Of a stretch of 64,000 bases of DNA, positions 21,791-30,823 are shown in pieces; positions within the stretch are counted from its first letter, which is position 1, and each line of letters starts with the position of its first letter. Source of the stretch: Chondrus crispus (Eukaryota > Rhodophyta > Florideophyceae > Gigartinales > Gigartinaceae); contig NW_005178810.1 in the NCBI RefSeq assembly GCF_000350225.1, positions 595,508 to 659,507 of the forward strand, written 5' to 3'. Position numbers and translations under genes: made by a program. The notes under the pieces were generated by a model. It was not told the origin of the DNA. It searched no databases and was given only the letters and a program-made list of their open reading frames with translations.

Positions 21791-23123
21791 ATCCCCAAAA
21801 GTACAGGGGTGTATGCACAGTTCAACAGAGACCGGATCGGCGGGAAGACGGGGGAAGCACAACCAGCTACCAAACCGGGAAGTGGGCCCGGGTAGTGTTG
21901 TGGTAGAACGGGGTCGGATGATGACGCGCGCTCGCGCGGTTCGATCTACGCCTCGACGCCCCGAAGCGGCCCTGGGTGACGAACCAGCGCGGCAGCGCTG
22001 TCATGAGCCCGTCATGACTGACGGAGGTGGATTTAGGCTCGCTCGCGTACTCGCGCGTCTTCTACCTGCTTGGTCCTTCTAAACGCGCGCTAAAGCGAAG
22101 GCCCGGGTGTAGAATAAGCTAGAGGACGTAACTACGCGGTAGGTCGTGGAAAGTTTCGTGCTTTTCCCTCTTTGCCGCCGTCAGTTCGGCCAAGTTATTT
22201 AACCTATAAGTAAGCTCTATCATTCTGCGATACAGAACGAAGTGTACTGTAGAGCAACTGTAGTAAGCGCGGGCCGTTCCGTGCTGACTGTGCACGTGTG
22301 ATACACGTATAGTACAAGTGGGTGAGCGTGCCCATGTACACGTAGGGTAGACGTGTACTTGCGTCGCAGCACTGTAGAGCGTCGGGCTCTAAAATAGCTA
22401 ATCAAATCTTAATGTAATATAAATTCGGTCCCTCAGGCGTTGTAATTGTGGGATAACTCCTCTCCGCCCTAGCTTGGATGAGAGGCGGAGGCTTTGCAGA
22501 GGGAGCACGCGACGCGGACGTGCGGCACGAATAGATCCGGTACGGGCGAACTCGTGAAAAGGGAGAGGCTCACTGGCCGGTTATTCGCAGTCGCCCCGTC
22601 GTGCGTAAACGGGAGCGAACGGTAACGGGGTAGAAGTCAGCGCGCGGATAGACTTACCGAACGGTGGTATATAGGCGCTAAAGGGACGGGGGCGAGCTTG
22701 CTCCAGTTTACCGGTGCGGACGGGTGTCAGGTCTTAACCCCTCAGAGGGACGCCTCGATCACCTGTCCCAGTACAGCACCTGCAGCCTAGTGCGTGCCGG
22801 ATACTGTACACAATTAAAAAGCTGGCCACATAAGTACTACTACCGCACGGACACTGCCACTACACGTGTGCACTTCTGTACACGCGTGATGCTTACAGAC
22901 TACCGCACAGACGACACGTGTGCTAACGCGCACACGTAACACGCGTAAACTACCGCACGGATGACACGTGCTACTGAACATATGCGCCACCCGAAGACTA
23001 GTCGGTACACGCGCGCGCTCCGTACACGTGGGCACACCCGCCCACGTGTGCACAGTACACGGCCGCCTGCTTAAAACCTCCGCGCGCGCGCTGGTCGTTA
23101 TACTACAGATGTACTAGACCAGC
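21791..23123. repeat. 1.3 kb insertion within the Myb-like gene
   Basis: The coding text of the Myb-like gene stops near 21,779 and resumes near 23,124. CATTGGC occurs at both edges (21,784-21,790 and 23,124-23,130) and may be a 7 bp target duplication, but the exact ends are uncertain. The insert has no ORF I recognise. Its right half is packed with ACGTGT, GTAC and CGCG words, and a block around 22,725-22,830 is shared with 31,905-32,000. I found no convincing terminal inverted repeats. Confidence 0.55.
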
Positions 23124-23688
23124 CATTGGCCCATTGTGCCGAAAAAGTTTCGAAAATGGGCTGAAGAAAACGAACGTCCGGAAAGAGAATTGTAGTCATC
23201 CGCAATAAGTTCGACAAATTGTGCAACTCGAAAAAGAAAACCGATATCCCATCTTGGCCAGGTCCCGTTTCAGGAGCCAAAGGGATAAGTCGGGCTATCC
23301 AAACAAGTGCGCTGCGATGAACCTAGGAGGATCAAGTGACCAAGATGGCAATGGAAGTAGAATCGAAGAAGAGTCGCGAGATGGGGCAGTGTCAAGTGGT
23401 GCCGTTGTGGTATGAACAGAAAACAATAGCGACGTATCACTCTGTTCCATGAGAATGAAGCGCAAAATCGCAGCTACGGTGACACGCAGAACGAGATTTT
23501 GTTCAGAGAATGCCATTGTTGGGCACATTGAGGATATGTCGGAGCATATTGGAGCCATATCCAAATCGATTGTCTCTGAACAAATTGCAGTTTCAACAAG
23601 TCTGGGTTTCACAAAGGAAGACGTCGTCACAATATGGAAACCTAAAGTGCGCGAAAGTATTGCTCCGACAAACTCTATGATACATTAA
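23124..23688 (+). pseudogene. Harbinger A Myb/SANT-like protein, second part
   Basis: The reading resumes with WPIVPKKFRKWAEENERPER, shifts frame, then gives IRNKFDKLCNSKKKTDIPSW and SGAKGISRAIQTS, the usual second half of these SANT-like proteins. A Ser/Glu-rich linker follows (GGSSDQDGNGSRIEEES), one stop at 23,413-23,415, and a C-terminal helix RTRFCSENAIVGHIEDMSEH, then IGAISKSIV, ending at 23,688. At least three lesions are present. The order and spacing continue exactly from the part at 21,463-21,778. Confidence 0.6.
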
Positions 23689-24118
23689 ATCAATACCTTA
23701 CTTCAGACAATGGCGAGTCAAAAGTAAAGTTACGGCTACTGTGTCGCGCTTATTCTCAATCACAAGCCCCTAGACTTCCAAAAGTTCAACACCTTTGAAC
23801 GTGTCACACAGATAAATGTATTGGTATTGACATGGCCTAGGAGCGCCCTCCAATTTACATGTGCACGGAAACTAGAACGACGAGGTTTTATTGACTAGGC
23901 TTTATATATGGCTTATAGAGTATGGCATAGCTAAAAAATGATAGGTGAGTCAAGGGCATAGAAAAAGAAAATTGAAAAGTACAAAGCACCCCAGACACAA
24001 TTATTGTTTCCTTCAGAAGTGAAGCTCGAGCTTCATTTCCCTTCACCTTTCTTGCTAGATAGTGCGAAACTTTGTCTCTGTCATCCCCCTTCCGTCTCGT
24101 CCACAACCACCTCAAACC

Positions 24119-24750
24119 ATGTCCGCAAACCCATCCTCCTCCGGCCCCGCCCAGCTTACGGACACATCCGCGGACTGTGCCATCTGCGTTTACCCCCCCG
24201 CTGCCTAAAATACTCGAACTCTAATATGCCGTTACATATACCATCTGTCCTGCATTCACCAACAACTCAAAGCACTTCACCCGACCCTATCGTGCCGTCT
24301 ACTCCTCTCGCGCTGCCGTTGCGCCAAATGTCAGACCATCTGCACGCATCCAACCCTCACACCGCTCACGCCCCCCTACCATGCCGTGCTGCTCAAGTTC
24401 GACGCCCTGATCTGGGAGCAGCTGTGCGCCGACGACATCTGCCTCCATGAGCTGACTGCCCTCGACTACGGCCGCCGCACCTACTCCTTCTGCCTGTACG
24501 CCCTGTGAGGCGATCCGTATCTCGGCTGCACGGTGTGCTGTACCGATGTCCAGGAGGATGCCGAGCTAGCGCCTGACGACCGCATGTGCGGCACCTGCAC
24601 GCCGTGCACCTCGCGCAAGAGTCGCTACGCCGGACACGCCCCTTCCACTTGTGGAAATGCTGCTACTGCTGCGCACGCTCGCGCTACGTCAGCTTCGGTA
24701 GCACGCCCTTCGGGAAGTGTTGCGGCATAATTCGAACGACGAAGGCGTAA
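24119..24750 (+). pseudogene. Cys-rich, RING-like zinc protein carried in Harbinger A
   Basis: From the ATG at 24,119 (MSANPSSSGPAQLTDTS) the first frame gives CAIC and then stops. A shifted frame continues with CRYIYHLSC, CRCAKCQTIC, then LLKFDALIWEQLCADDICLH and SFCLYAL with a stop. A further shifted frame has CTVCC and CGTCTPC, and a last one FHLWKCCYCCARSRYVSFGS ending in TAA at 24,750. The order CX2C … CX4HX2C … CX2C resembles a RING or PHD finger, followed by a second Cys-rich module. GC-rich third positions and the run of Cys codons in frame after frame argue for a real gene with about three indels. It lies between the Myb-like gene and the transposase and ends next to the transposase C-terminus. 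It could be cargo or a nested retrocopy. Confidence 0.45.
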
Positions 24751-25865
24751 GTTTATTTGGAAGTTCGACAGGGGCTTGTTTACAGGAAGAGTAAGGGGGG
24801 AAGATGGCACTGAGTTCTCTAGTTTTTGTGAAAGACGATGCTGCGTTAACCTGTTCATGCGTGTGTGGAATCGTGTGTGGATATGCTGGGAATGTTTCCT
24901 GGTGGTCAATGTTAGACAGAAGTGACTTGGATCGAGGCGGCTTCTGAGTTTGCAGACCGGGCAAAGGCGTTTTTGAACGCCGGAACGGTCCCTTAAGTTC
25001 ACAGACTCCCCACTTAGCAGACTGCCGTTCGCTTGGCATATTACGCTGCATAATGGTTTCCACGGCGGCGAGGGCTTCTGATTCGAGAATACCATTGACA
25101 TCGTTGGTTTTTGGCTCTCGTAAGACTTTTCGATTTGTCGTGCTAGTGATGTTAACAAATGCGCTATCGCCAAGAGTAGCGAGGACCGGTGGTGTGTGCT
25201 TATCCAAAAGTTTTGGATCGTAAATTCCCGATGCCACAGGCAATTTATTTTCATGAAAACTTCCAGGATAGATGACCGCTGCCCGAACGATCGCTCCAAA
25301 GCAATTCCATATGGAAAGATTTGTTACTTGTCCATTCTGTGTATATCGTTCGTAGTATGCGTTTTCGAGGTATTTGTCAGTGTAGTCGACACAGGGCATT
25401 CTCCCTCTATCTGTGACCGCAAAGACGCCTTCAACAAAGGTCCGTACACGAATTCGATTGTAGCAAAAAAGATGACGCTTCCATCTCCTCAACAGATGGC
25501 CAGTGAATTTCAAATTCCTGCCGGCTTTTTGGCTTTACCACATGCAATAAAACTTGTAGAGAAAAGTCCATCAATTCTCCAATGGAGATTGGCACCACAC
25601 CAAGAAATAGGCAAAAACTGTACATGATCGCATTGCTTTTTAAGTACCAAAGTGCCATTCTAAGTAGATCACAACTGCGCAAAAACGATTTTCGTCCTCG
25701 ACCTTTGGGACCCATTCTGTACGGGCTGCCGTAATTGCATCTTTCTCTTTCATACTCAAAAAGGGGCATCAATTTGTTACTGAAATAGGCATGGGTGACA
25801 TTGAGAGATACGAGGAAATCATCGTCTTTGCCGCATGACAAAAGTTGATTCCAATGTGTCGTCAT
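24689..25865 (-). pseudogene. Harbinger A DDE transposase
   Basis: This DDE_Tnp_4-type transposase would cut the element out and insert it at 3 bp targets. The N-terminal half (25,865 to about 25,455) contains GRGRKSFLRSCDLLRMALWY and IHWPSVEEMEA. A frameshift then leads into 25,513-24,689, where the first catalytic Asp is residue 35 (GVFAVTDRGRMP), the second is residue 116 (ATLGDSAFV), and the third motif reads RQSAKWGVCELKG. Family members normally have Glu before that Trp; here it is Lys (codon at 25,013-25,015). After about 24,950 the sequence no longer resembles a Harbinger C-terminus, so the end is probably replaced or frameshifted. Confidence 0.8.
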
Positions 25866-27591
25866 TCGTGTGTCGACAGGTCTTTAATAGTAGGTTCAGC
25901 GGGCAAGGGAGGAAGGAGGGCAGGTTGCTGAGTATGAGTGAAGGAGTTGGTGCCGAGATTTACTTTGGAGCCGTCTTCCGGCGATACTTATACACTTCGA
26001 GTGCTACACTATCGCTCTACTCCGACCCCTGGTAAACAATACTCAATTATGCGCGACCAAGCGCGGTCCTCTTGTGGCCCGACTATACTGCTCGATTTAC
26101 ACCTTACGAATCGGTTCTTAACTATCAGCGCACAACTATTTCTTCACATTCCAGATGACTGTAAACCATGGCCCTATGCATGCAACTGTTTCCAACCTTA
26201 CTAATCTGCATCCAGACATGGCAGACTTCATTTTTGTGCGACGAACAACTTGGCACTTGTCCATTTCCAACAACGCAAACGGCTTTCATATCACAACCGC
26301 CATACGTATCCTTGTCTCACACCTTACTAATTTCGCCAAGCACTGTCAGATAATTATGGCAAGTTACGACAATGTGCATCCAGACTTTCTACACAACTCA
26401 CATAAGAATACATGTGAATCACACGAGTACTGTCATGAACTTGCATCCAACGGCCCACCATGACGATAGCCCAGTGCAACGGCACGTGCTCACGCAAAAC
26501 TCGCATACAGCGTGACGCGTACACAGGATAAGCACACAACTGTATTCCTCTCGCGAGAAGTACTTGCTGTACTTTTGATTCACATGTATTGTACTCGGAC
26601 ACGCGCCGGATTGCAGACAGTCTGACACTGTAAAACTGTAAACCTCATGTGCATACACCTGGATGCGTGTACATGTGTACGTACACGAATATACCTTGCG
26701 ACGTGTACATGTGTACACGACATACATGTGTCTCGCCCAAGTGCCCCTAGCAAGTACCCATTACAACCATGGTGAACCACTTGAAACCCCAAGAACGACG
26801 TAATTACGGCCTGTACAGGCCATTCCAATTACATCACAAGCCAAGTAACGTACACTTGTACAACGTCCGACCAATATATATATGCAGCACTAGACCTGAG
26901 AGCCAATAGATTTGCAGTATTTCCTATGTAGTGTATAGTACTATGGGCCAAAGTTCCACTTGGCAAGAATTGGCCAAAATATGCAAATTTGCATGACCCT
27001 CCAAAATGTCACATTCGTCCCCGGAACACCAAAATCTGAGATTTTACACGTGTCATGTCGTGATATGGGTGAGGACGCCCGGACCGTCAAGTCATGTACA
27101 CTTGTCACTCGATTTTGACCATTTCAGATCACAGCATGTGGTCGCACAGTTTCAATAGTCTTAGATGCACACTCCGGAGAAACTTGAATTTTGCGCGAGC
27201 GACTACGAGCAGGCGTCATTTCTGGATGTGATAAAAAGCGAGTGGGGTCCTGTACGCAGCTATTGCTCCGCACAGAGATGCCTTCTTAAGGAAAAGGGCT
27301 TTTCATCGGATCGGCTGTAGGCATTGAAGAGCGGAGGTGGGGCCAGAGGTTGTGAGCAAGGTCGAGTTGGAGAGGAGTACAGAAGGAAACAATGACGTGA
27401 GGAAGTGCAAGGGAATTTACAGTTCCAGGATGTAGACATACAGTGTATTCGCGCGAAATCATTTCTTCAGGGGATTTGGCGAAGTGATCGCACCCGACGA
27501 GAGCGGCAGTACTTCGTCGTATGTGGCGGCGGTTGTCCGCCAGATTTTCAGAGCGACGATTGGCCAAAAAAGTGATAAACTGGAAATTTGG
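25866..27591. other. Right arm of Harbinger A, no gene recognised
   Basis: No long or family-like ORF. The part 26,440-26,900 is rich in GTACAC/ACATGTGTAC words and short palindromes, like 22,200-23,060. A minus-strand frame at 27,286-27,594 is open but unrecognised and runs into the terminal repeat. Confidence 0.35.
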
Positions 27592-27609
27592 CAATTTCTC
27601 GATGGACCC
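27592..27609. repeat. Right terminal inverted repeat of Harbinger A
   Basis: CAATTTCTCGATGGACCC is the reverse complement of the left end with one mismatch, and is followed by ATT. Confidence 0.85.
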
Positions 27610-27644
27610 ATTTCATTGACTGAGAGTACGTCGAGACAATACGT

Positions 27645-28622
27645 CTAGTGCTGCATTGGAGCTGCGATAGAAAAACTATTTTTCATAGTACATACATGGG
27701 ATTTTGAAATGTTGGATGCTGTAGTCCGGGATTTTGGGAGACACACGTGTGAAAATTTGCACAGATTTTTTACGTAAATATTTAATGTTATTTAGTCAAT
27801 TTGGTCAACATCAATTTAGCTGACACTACATTAGATTTAGGATCTAGCGCAGCGAGCTTGTGTAGCGGCTCTGGCGGAGCGATATATAACTAAGCCTCTT
27901 GACCATCAAGTCAGTAAAGATAACCCCAGTTGCTAGAGTTGAATTTCGCCTTGGTCGAAATCCGTCTTTTACAAGACGCTCCTTCACTATTGATTACGTT
28001 ATTTAGCGCTCGGGGTTCCCTTTCTTTTTCCTTCATTTTCCTATCTGTGTGTATATCAATATCTAACTCCCTTACTTACGTTGGTGCGACTGTGTTGGAT
28101 TGCGATCCGCATCATGACGACATAAGCCATCGGGGTTGTGTGCTGGTACACCGTTGGTGTTCTCATTGTGATGGTTTCATCGGAGTTTGGCTGCAACTGT
28201 TCTGGTGTTGGTATCGTTTGCCATTGGGCGAAGCGAAGCTGTATCGCTGCTACTATGACCCGTTACCGATGGGCGACGTTGCCAGGTCCCCGCCGAAACC
28301 CTTGTCGAGAGAAAATGGTACAGATGGAGTTCTGCGAGTATTGGATCCTCGCCCAGCGGAATTGTTCTACCTAGACACCCCCTGCGCTCACCGAGAAACC
28401 TCCTTTAAAGGTCTCTATCAAAAATTAATCCAAGGCCGGGATTCTTCCCTTGCCCCCCTTTTTAAGGATCCGAGCTACTGCGGGCGGCAAACCCGCTTAA
28501 AGGGAAAGGGAGCTCCAAACACTCCGTAGCGCTGTGCAGTTTGCTTTTTGTTCGTTTTGTTTGCTTTTGGGCTGTGTTGGGTCATCGACCTCACCTACCG
28601 CCCATCAGGAGCGTTGCAGTAC
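27645..28622 (+). repeat. Diverged solo LTR of the gypsy family
   Basis: This stretch aligns by eye along its length with the minus strand of the LTR at 4,657-5,680. Shared blocks include GGAT(a/g)CTGTAGTCCGGG followed by ACACACGTGTG; ATATAACT(t/a)AGCC; GTTGAAT(g/t)TCGCCTTGGTCG; CGCTCGGGGTTCCC; and near the end CACTCCGTAGCGCTGTGC. The right edge (GCGTTGCAGTAC) corresponds to GCATTGCACTACA. No second LTR, gag or pol lies beside it, so it is a solo LTR from LTR-LTR recombination, in the opposite orientation to the full element. The left end is approximate. The 199-codon ORF inside (27,930-28,529) mirrors a matching LTR frame and is not a gene. Confidence 0.8.
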
Positions 28623-29751
28623 GATTTCTTTGCCCTGGAATGGCGAAAATAGTTTTCGACGGCTGTGCAGATGCAGCGATGATCACTGTCTCATCATTAC
28701 TTCAATGGAAAAACTTTGGGCACTGCCGGGCCTATCTGTCGGCAACACCAGCCAGTCATGTACCGTCACAGGCCAGGTAGAGCCACTGTACCATAACTAT
28801 GCTTCTTTTCAGCCAATGGCCTTATTGGAAAAAATGCGCAAAATCGCGACATGAAATCAGCAAGCGTTGATACAATTTATGACAGATTTTTTGCTGGCCA
28901 GGACCAAAACATTTCTGCACATTTTGATGGCCTCCGATTGGCCGAATTGACCTTCCTGTGATGCTGCTACTCTCCTCATGAATAAAGGGTTCAACAATTT
29001 TACGCGACAAAACCGAGTGCATAAACATCTCTAAAATCTTGGACTGTCGCAAAGTGCGGAAACAAAGAAGGTTTCTGTGGCAGAGGCGTTGGAAGAACTT
29101 CGTAAAACAATCCCCAAATATACTCCACAAGGCGCCCCAACGCACTAATCTGGACAAGAAAAAACCGAATACCTACACGACGCCGCAATTGAAGTGGACT
29201 GGGCCAAGAGTGTTTTAACAAAACGTTTGGCAGGCTGACCTCCTTAGAAATCTCGGCAGCTCTACGCCGCTTTTGGTGTTGCTTAGCTTCATGAAAAGAA
29301 GCAGAAAGAATGACATCGCCGTGATCAACATGATTACTAACGCTCTCAATCAATACCGTCCGTTCCCGGAATTCACTTCCAGCTTCAAAACACATACGCC
29401 ATGCCACGCCACTCAGGATTTGCCTCTTTAAAGTCTCCGACACCATATCCTTGCGGAAATTTCTCCAACAACGCCGCCTGGAATAGTGTGTATCGATTCG
29501 GAAATACACGTGCTTGCCACAATTGTGGAAGTAAACGTCACCTCATTCGGTACTATCCCAACTCTTTGGCTCTCAGAAAGAATGCCAGCCATATGCAAAT
29601 CGCTATTGCTACTCAAAATGCCATTGGATCCAGATTACCTACAGTATCCCACAGTACTTGTTCTTCTTTGAGCGGCATGTGTACGACTTGAAGATGTGTA
29701 ACAGCCTGATCTGCCTGGCGTTATACTTGTTGAACGTGATGTGATCTAGAG
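28623..29751. other. No intact gene; scattered open stretches
   Basis: The minus frame 29,000-29,509 (169 codons) and the plus frame 29,401-29,691 are open and overlap. The plus frame has a near-perfect zinc knuckle at 29,515 (CHNCGSKRH…) whose last Cys is Tyr. I cannot assign either to a family. Confidence 0.3.
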
Positions 29752-30823
29752 TCAAGTTACCAGGGTCCTGTCGTCGGTCGTCTGTGAAGGCTTTGAAAGC
29801 AATTTCATAGGGGGCCAGGCCAAGTTTAGTCGAAGATTTTGGAGACGTTTACGCACTCGCCTTTTTCGCGTAAGAATGTTGACCCATTTATTCATGAGGA
29901 GAATAGCAGCATTGAAATCGTGTGCGTGCGGGATGACGGGGGGGCTATTGTATTGCTTGGATTCTCCATCGAATACATTATGAAAGAATAGAAGCATCTG
30001 CTGGCCACTCAAACGAGAGTCTTCAGCAAAGTCGCGATAGGTGTGGATTGTTTCATGAAGATCTTCTCGACTTTTGCTACCGTATTGGTCTCCTCTTGGA
30101 ATCTGGAGGAACTTTAGTGAACAATCGTTGAGTTGGGTGCACCATGCGTGTGTGGGAAAGATTGCTGAGTTCTATGCGTATAGCCGGGAGCGGACCTACT
30201 TAGACTTCGGTTGGTGAGCATGCGGTTGGTGCTGTCCGCATATAGCGAGTTTACCGGAGCATGCAAAATACGGTTAATGGTAGGATGTGCAGTGTACGAC
30301 AAGCCCTTTGTCCGGCGTTAATAACGTACAACTAGGAATGTATCGGTAGGAATGGCATATCTCCTGCAAACAATAATTCTGGGGGGGTCGTCGCGTAGGT
30401 TATCCACATGCACATCCTGCTCAGGTTGCGGGTCAGCCATAACGTGCATTGCTAACTTGGCTTTACAATAGCTCTCACTCACTGATCTGGGTCCAAAGCT
30501 GGTCATTTCCACTTGATTTGAATTAAGAGTACTCCTGTTTAAAGTATTGTAGAATAATAATTAAATGGACGGAGTCCATCATGGTTGACATAGTACCACA
30601 TGATCTGGGTATGAATGTAATAATCTTGCAACATCTCCTGACAGTTGTAATTGCTTTTCGCATTCCACGAAGTTGTAAGAATAACACCTATAATTCGTTC
30701 TGGACGAATGGTGGAGCCATTATCTCGGTACTGTTGTAGTTGTTGAAATATGTCACAAGGCGATGGACATACAGAAGCCAATGTCAATAAGGTGGTCATC
30801 TCACTCCCAATCAACCGCACCAT
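29752..30823 (-). pseudogene. Decayed coding region, family unknown
   Basis: On the minus strand four abutting open pieces read like one protein broken by indels: 30,823-30,539 (MVRLIGSEMTTLLTLASVCP, later IMWYYVNHDGLRPFN), 30,512-30,318 (VDNLRDDPPRIIVCRRYAIP, then TDTFLVVRY), 30,302-30,114 (SYTAHPTINRILHAPVNSLY), and 30,060-29,752 (GQQMLLFFHNVFDGESKQYN, then a basic stretch LTRKRRVRKRLQNLR). Each piece has the composition of a folded protein. I do not recognise the family. A replicase or nucleic-acid enzyme of a mobile element would fit the context, but nothing in the motifs shows it. Confidence 0.4.

Larger units (their letters stand above)
21217..27609 (-). mobile_element. PIF/Harbinger element A with nested insertion
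   Basis: The 6.4 kb element is bounded by 18 bp terminal inverted repeats (GGGTCCATCAAGAAATTG at the left, one mismatch at the right) and flanked by the 3 bp duplication ATT at 21,214-21,216 and 27,610-27,612. A 3 bp duplication is the Harbinger signature, although TTA/TAA is the usual target. Inside are a Myb/SANT-like gene on plus (split by a 1.3 kb insertion), a Cys-rich gene on plus, and a DDE transposase on minus. The Myb-like plus transposase pair is standard for Harbinger; the third gene is not. Confidence 0.85.

Noticed and set aside
27930..28529. A 199-codon plus-strand ORF
   Set aside because: It lies wholly inside the solo LTR and parallels open frames in the full-length gypsy LTRs, so it is LTR sequence read by chance.
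29428..29616. A PPR-like phrase (GIVPNEVTFTS) on the minus strand
   Set aside because: Only one partial repeat is visible and it does not continue into a second unit, so a pentatricopeptide protein is not supported.
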